Positions 5,936-8,615 of a stretch of 8,615 bases of DNA are shown here, piece by piece. Position numbers and translations under genes: made by a program. The DNA is from Pseudolabrys sp. (lineage in GTDB: Bacteria; Pseudomonadota; Alphaproteobacteria; Rhizobiales; Xanthobacteraceae): NCBI GenBank assembly GCA_029945495.1, contig JAQSCR010000575.1:1-8615 (forward strand), given 5' to 3'. Every line of letters begins with the position of its first letter. Position 1 is the stretch's first letter. The notes under the pieces were generated by a model, which worked only from the letters and a program-made list of their open reading frames with translations, was not told where the DNA came from and searched no databases.

Positions 5936-5966
5936 GGAGCGGGCGAATGGGGAATCGAACCCTCAC
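5935..5966 (-). other. Degenerate tRNA-Gly-like 3' end
   Basis: On the minus strand this reads GAGGG-TTCGATT-CCCCA-TT, then CGCCCGC-T-CCA. The last eleven bases and the T-loop with its inner stem match the 3' end of bacterial tRNA-Gly(GCC), as I recall it: GGGTTCGATTCCC, then CGCCCGCTCCA. Only three of the five T-stem pairs form, two extra bases precede the acceptor strand, and no matching 5' acceptor strand, D arm or glycine anticodon lies upstream. It is therefore not a working tRNA. It could be an attachment-site scar of an integrative element or part of a tRNA-derived repeat. It directly abuts the structured element. Confidence 0.5.
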
Positions 5967-6051
5967 TTCGCTACTGCACTAATACGCGGCTGCACTTAAA
6001 ATGCAGAATGAGTGTCGAATTACGATCAAAAATTCTAGGCAACGCTTCAAT

Positions 6052-6330
6052 CTACTTCTTGGGTTCGACGACAGTTTTGGACGACCCCTCCGGGGCCGCC
6101 TGCATGCCAGGAGGGCTTTGACCTTGCGGGCTTTCTGCCGGTGCCCCTCCGGTGGTCGTCTCGATCGGTCCCGTCCAGCCCTGCGGCTGCAACTGTCCCT
6201 TTTCCTCGGGCAAAATGGTCCGGCCCGTGCTCTGCGCCTTCTGGTCGATGCTTTTATCCGGCGCGGCGGACTGCGCGAGCGCCGTTACCGCGGATGAGAT
6301 CAAACAGATGACGACAAGCGAGACCCGCAT
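6052..6330 (-). CDS. Small secreted proline/glutamine-rich protein of unknown function
   Basis: The 92-residue product begins with a signal peptide (MRVSLVVICLISSAVTALAQ, likely cleaved after ALA). The mature part is polar and low in complexity, rich in Pro, Gly, Gln and Ser (for example GGAPAESPQGQSPPGMQ) and ends KTVVEPKK. I chose the ATG at 6328-6330 because AGGA lies seven bases upstream and the signal peptide starts there. The frame itself is open to 6396. It is probably a disordered periplasmic protein, since it shows no membrane helix after cleavage, no cysteine in the mature part and no recognised domain. It converges on pfkB and diverges from the 42-residue gene at 6552. Confidence 0.75.
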   Translation of the reverse strand: MRVSLVVICLISSAVTALAQSAAPDKSIDQKAQSTGRTILPEEKGQLQPQGWTGPIETTTGGAPAESPQGQSPPGMQAAPEGSSKTVVEPKK

Positions 6331-6358
6331 TTGAATTTCCTGGTTTATCCGTGCCTTC

Positions 6359-6383
6359 AACTCTCGCCTGCCGGAGGGGTTCC
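6359..6383 (-). promoter_or_regulatory. Candidate EcfG-like promoter for the secreted protein
   Basis: On the minus strand GGAAC (plus coordinates 6379-6383) is followed after 16 bases by AGTT (6359-6362), one base off the GGAAC-N16/17-CGTT consensus. The expected transcript start would be about 20 bases before the ATG. This is a short motif match only. Confidence 0.28.
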
Positions 6384-6475
6384 CTGCAGTTTGCAAGGAA
6401 ATGACATATCCTCGTCACTTCATTGCCGCCGGGACGATGTGGCGCGACGGTCGCTGACCACGCCTGCCTGCCGCT

Positions 6476-6518
6476 GAAACTTAGCGGTCTCGCCCTCCGT
6501 TCAAATATCTGGTATAAT
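6476..6518 (+). promoter_or_regulatory. Candidate promoter of the 42-residue membrane peptide gene
   Basis: GAAAC (6476-6480), 17 bases, then CGTT (6498-6501) fits the EcfG-type layout with one mismatch in the -35 box. A perfect TATAAT follows at 6513-6518, about 34 bases before the GTG start, but no good TTGACA box sits 16-18 bases ahead of it. Either element could drive the gene, or both could under different conditions. Confidence 0.35.
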
Positions 6519-6551
6519 TTATGGTGTTTAACGCTTCGGGAGGGCTGGTTC

Positions 6552-6680
6552 GTGAAAAGCTTCATCATTGCCTGCGTCGCGGCTGTCGTGCTCGCGGTCC
6601 TCTGCAGCGCGGTGCTCAACGGCATCCAGGAACCGGCGGACAAGGCTTTCAGTTCGACCGCCGTGCGGCTCGGGGCCTAG
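6552..6680 (+). CDS. Small single-helix membrane peptide (42 residues, GTG start)
   Basis: Read from the GTG at 6552, the product is (M)KSFIIACVAAVVLAVLCSAV, then LNGIQEPADKAFSSTAVRLGA. One hydrophobic helix (about residues 4-20) is followed by a short polar tail. A strong CGGGAGGG ribosome site lies six bases before the GTG, which decides the start. I associate very similar peptides (MKSF-I-A hydrophobic start, LN-xQ-P-D-AF tail, VRL end) with Bradyrhizobium relatives, where no function is assigned. The helix could anchor it in the inner membrane or serve as an uncleaved signal. The gene stands alone on the plus strand between two minus-strand units. Confidence 0.7.
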   Translation: MKSFIIACVAAVVLAVLCSAVLNGIQEPADKAFSSTAVRLGA

Positions 6681-6798
6681 CGTTTCGAACGCACGACGGC
6701 AGCGCTGGACACGCCCGAAGCTGCCGCCAGCAGATGACATTGCGGCGGGCGAGACGCTTTCGGTATCACCCCTTCGCTCGGCGGCGAACGGATGAATG

Positions 6799-6828
6799 AA
6801 AACGCCCGGCTTCTTAAAGCCGAGCGTT
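6799..6828 (-). terminator. Terminator of the formate dehydrogenase operon
   Basis: On the minus strand AACGCTCGGCTT pairs with AAGCCGGGCGTT (one U-G wobble) around a 4-base loop, followed by TTTT. It lies 22 bases past the stop of the cytochrome b subunit gene. The T-run is short, so efficiency may be moderate. Confidence 0.8.
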
Positions 6829-6849
6829 ACTCCTTGATTGGACGTCGAA

Positions 6850-7878
6850 CTATTCTGCGGGGCGAGCCGCCATCGTCTGCGGCCGGCTTTCGTTAGCGCC
6901 GACGCGGGCGTTTTCCTGCTCCAGCCAAAGGCTGTGGTGTTCCTTGGCCCAATTGAGGTCGACGGTGCCCTCACCCATCGCCTCGAAGGCACCTTCCATC
7001 CCGAGCGTGCCGATATAAATGTGCCCCAGCATGGCTGCGATGTAGAGCATGGCAACAATCGCATGCACGACTGAAGCCAATTCCATGCCCGCTATACCGG
7101 TGCCATAAAATGGGAAGATCAGCACATAGCCGCTCATGACCATCGCCGTTCCGCCCAACACCTGGATCCAGAAGATTGCCTTCTGGCCGGCGTTGAAGCG
7201 GTAGGCCGGCGGATGGTCGTGCCCGACGATGCCGCCGCCGCGTTTAACCCATTCGACATCGACACGGTTTGGAATATTGCCCGCGATCCATATGAACAGG
7301 ATCAACACCACACCGAGCGTGAACGGGAAGCTCAGGTAATTGTGCGAATATTTGGCCAATTCGGAAAACGTGCTGAACGCCTCCGGACCGACCAACGGCA
7401 GCAGCAGAGATCTGCCGAAAGTGATGTTGAGGCCGCTCAAGCCCAGAATGATAAAACAGACCGCCGTCATCCAGTGCACGAACCGCTCGAACCCGGTGAA
7501 GCGGACGATCTTGATTCCGGAGCGTCCGCTCTCGATGCGCACCGGGCCGCGCACCAGATAGAAGAGGACCAGGAGTGCCAGGGTGCCGATAATCGCAATG
7601 GCGCCTAGCCATTTGAGCGTCACAGTATGAAAATGCCGCCAGTCGCGACCCGCGGGATGCTCGATGACATACGACTTCACGTCCGGAATGCTGCCGCGGC
7701 CTTGAACCTTGTTGAGCTCCTTCAGGAGCTGCTGCTCCTGCACCGCGCTGGCGGTCGGATTGACCGAAGTTGGCTGCTGGGCGGAGACCGGGGCCGCCAT
7801 CGCGACAATGAAAGCCAGCGCCAGAGCGCCGGCAACCACGTGCACCTGCCGCGAAAGTCTGGCCAGAATCCCCACCAT
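6850..7878 (-). CDS. fdoI: Formate dehydrogenase, cytochrome b subunit (gamma)
   Basis: This membrane subunit of respiratory formate dehydrogenase carries b-type haem and passes electrons from the iron-sulfur subunit to quinone. The 342-residue product matches the FdnI/FdoI family. FTGFERFVHWMTAVCF (residues 127-142) starts the core, His135, His179, His272 and His286 are candidate haem ligands, and GLSGLNITFG and GHIYIGTLGMEGAF are typical. It has a signal-like N-terminus ending VSA (residues 31-33), a soluble stretch, an extra helix (about 88-109), then four core helices (about 134-155, 183-200, 236-256 and 270-290). E. coli FdnI is only about 217 residues, so this is the long N-terminally extended form. 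GAGGAG lies six bases before the ATG. The symbol follows the E. coli FDH-O name; fdnI would be equally fair. Confidence 0.93.
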   Translation of the reverse strand: MVGILARLSRQVHVVAGALALAFIVAMAAPVSAQQPTSVNPTASAVQEQQLLKELNKVQGRGSIPDVKSYVIEHPAGRDWRHFHTVTLKWLGAIAIIGTLALLVLFYLVRGPVRIESGRSGIKIVRFTGFERFVHWMTAVCFIILGLSGLNITFGRSLLLPLVGPEAFSTFSELAKYSHNYLSFPFTLGVVLILFIWIAGNIPNRVDVEWVKRGGGIVGHDHPPAYRFNAGQKAIFWIQVLGGTAMVMSGYVLIFPFYGTGIAGMELASVVHAIVAMLYIAAMLGHIYIGTLGMEGAFEAMGEGTVDLNWAKEHHSLWLEQENARVGANESRPQTMAARPAE

Positions 7879-7929
7879 GGCAATCTCCTCAATCGGTTCG
7901 CAGTCTTTAAATTGTCCTTGTCATCGAAC

Positions 7930-7951
7930 GATCGGCGCCGAAGCGCCGATC
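7930..7951. other. Perfect hairpin between the two formate dehydrogenase genes
   Basis: GATCGGCGC (7930-7938) and GCGCCGATC (7943-7951) form an exact 9-bp stem around a 4-base CGAA loop (TTCG on the transcribed minus strand, a very stable tetraloop). It starts a few bases after the iron-sulfur subunit stop and 51 bases before the cytochrome subunit start. No T-run follows, so it is more likely an mRNA-stabilising or processing hairpin than a terminator. Confidence 0.6.
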
Positions 7952-7955
7952 AGAA

Positions 7956-8552
7956 TCATGTCGCGATCGCTTCGCGATAGGCCGTCTGCCATCCCCAGGC
8001 ACCAGAGCCGTAGCCGCGTTTGGACACTCTCTCTTTATAAATTTGGGCAATGACGTCGCCATCGCCGGCGAGCAGCGATTTGGTCGAGCACATTTCGGCG
8101 CACAGCGGCAGTTTGCCTTCGGCCAGACGGTTAGCGCCGTACTTGGCGTACTCTTCCTTGCTGCCGTCGGCTTCCGGACCGCCGGCGCAGAACGTGCATT
8201 TGTCCATCTTGCCGCGCGATCCGAAGTTGCCGACCTTGGGATATTGCGGCGCGCCGAACGGACAGGCGTAGAAGCAATAACCGCAGCCGATGCAGAGGTC
8301 CTTGGAGTGCAGCACGACCGCGTCGGCAGTGGTGTAAAAACAGTTCACCGGGCACACCGCCGCGCACGGCGCGTCGGTGCAGTGCATGCATGCCATCGAC
8401 ACCGACCGTTCGCCCGGTTTGCCGTCGTTGAGCGTGACGACACGGCGGCGGTTTATGCCCCACGGCACCTCGTTTTCGTTCTTGCAGGCCGTGACACAAG
8501 CGTTGCATTCGATGCAACGGTCGGCGTCGCAGAGAAATTTCATACGTGCCAT
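7956..8552 (-). CDS. fdoH: Formate dehydrogenase, iron-sulfur subunit (beta)
   Basis: This ferredoxin-like subunit wires electrons from the molybdenum- or tungsten-containing catalytic subunit to the cytochrome. The 198-residue product carries ligands for four [4Fe-4S] clusters: Cys13/16/19/23 (CIECNACVTAC), Cys55/58/63/67 (CMHCTDAPCAAVC), Cys87/90/93/97 (CIGCGYCFYAC) and Cys119/122/151/155 (CTFC...CAEMC). It ends shortly after the last cluster and lacks the C-terminal membrane helix found in the roughly 294-residue E. coli FdnH. AAGGAG sits about nine bases before the ATG at 8550-8552; a second ATG three codons in (MKFLCDADRC) is possible. The catalytic gene stops 12 bases upstream, and the cytochrome gene follows after 77 bases, giving the usual alpha-beta-gamma order. 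Confidence 0.95.
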   Translation of the reverse strand: MARMKFLCDADRCIECNACVTACKNENEVPWGINRRRVVTLNDGKPGERSVSMACMHCTDAPCAAVCPVNCFYTTADAVVLHSKDLCIGCGYCFYACPFGAPQYPKVGNFGSRGKMDKCTFCAGGPEADGSKEEYAKYGANRLAEGKLPLCAEMCSTKSLLAGDGDVIAQIYKERVSKRGYGSGAWGWQTAYREAIAT

Positions 8553-8564
8553 GGTCGTTGCTCC

Positions 8565-8615
8565 TTAAGCGGCGCTGATCTGACAGAGAGTAACTTTGGG
8601 CTCTTGCATGCCGGT
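8565..8615 (-). CDS. fdoG: C-terminal end of the presumed formate dehydrogenase catalytic subunit (partial)
   Basis: A minus-strand frame enters from the right edge and ends TGMQEPKVTLCQISAA at the TAA at 8565-8567, 12 bases before the iron-sulfur subunit start. Sixteen residues are too few to identify a family. The call as the molybdopterin-containing alpha subunit rests on gene order, since fdoG precedes fdoH in this operon type, and on the tight spacing. Confidence 0.6.
   Translation of the reverse strand, partial: TGMQEPKVTLCQISAA

Noticed and set aside
5990..6006. Anticodon-like stem-loop (CTGCA, 7-base loop, TGCAG) on the minus strand upstream of the tRNA-like end, which would carry a stop-reading anticodon UUA
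   Set aside because: It is tempting next to the pfkB amber codon, but there is no 5' acceptor strand or D arm and the T-stem is broken, so it cannot be a working suppressor tRNA.
5935..6051. Part of a two-piece (permuted) tmRNA
   Set aside because: No tag-peptide frame of the ANDN type and no matching acceptor partner was seen nearby; the 3' end fits tRNA-Gly better.
1..8615. CRISPR array, insertion sequence or integrase gene
   Set aside because: No regularly spaced repeats, transposase or recombinase motifs were seen on either strand.

Overview
The window looks like chromosomal DNA of a high-GC alphaproteobacterium. The most likely group is Hyphomicrobiales, near the Bradyrhizobium/Rhodopseudomonas/Pseudolabrys lineages. 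Evidence is the GC-rich codon use, several short secreted or membrane proteins of types I associate with that group, a BrnA-type small protein, and GGAAC...CGTT-like boxes resembling alphaproteobacterial EcfG promoters. Placement is by pattern recognition only; no search was run.

Layout. At the left edge (1-169) two truncated pieces face each other: an ABC-ATPase-like stretch on the minus strand and the tail of an Xre-like helix-turn-helix protein on the plus strand. Next is a minus-strand pair, a 52-residue single-helix membrane protein (805-963) followed by a SCO1/SenC copper chaperone (180-785). After a 241-base divergent gap comes a secreted CE4 polysaccharide deacetylase (1205-2095), closed by a strong terminator. 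A minus-strand pair overlapping by ATGA follows: an unknown 74-residue protein (2392-2616) and a BrnA-like protein (2162-2395) with no BrnT beside it. On the plus strand are a 95-residue protein of unknown function (2817-3104) and a FabF-type ketoacyl-ACP synthase (3171-4436). A small secreted glycine-zipper protein (4498-4743, minus) diverges from a pfkB phosphofructokinase gene (4900-5847). That gene is interrupted by an in-frame amber codon ahead of its catalytic aspartate.

Behind pfkB lies a structured non-coding element (5853-5935) abutting a degenerate tRNA-Gly-like 3' end (5935-5966). Two short divergent genes follow: a 92-residue secreted protein (6052-6330, minus) and a 42-residue membrane peptide with a GTG start (6552-6680, plus). 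The right end is a minus-strand respiratory formate dehydrogenase operon: the last codons of the presumed catalytic subunit (8565-8615), the four-cluster iron-sulfur subunit (7956-8552) and the cytochrome b subunit (6850-7878), with a terminator after the last gene.

Function. Formate dehydrogenase would pass electrons from formate to quinone, and SCO1 would help load copper into cytochrome oxidase. The deacetylase and small secreted proteins belong to the envelope. The rest is a mosaic of one- or two-gene units, not one pathway. I see no convincing new multi-gene system. The points most worth a second look are the broken pfkB, the orphan BrnA pair, the structured element with its tRNA-like end, and the left-edge junction.
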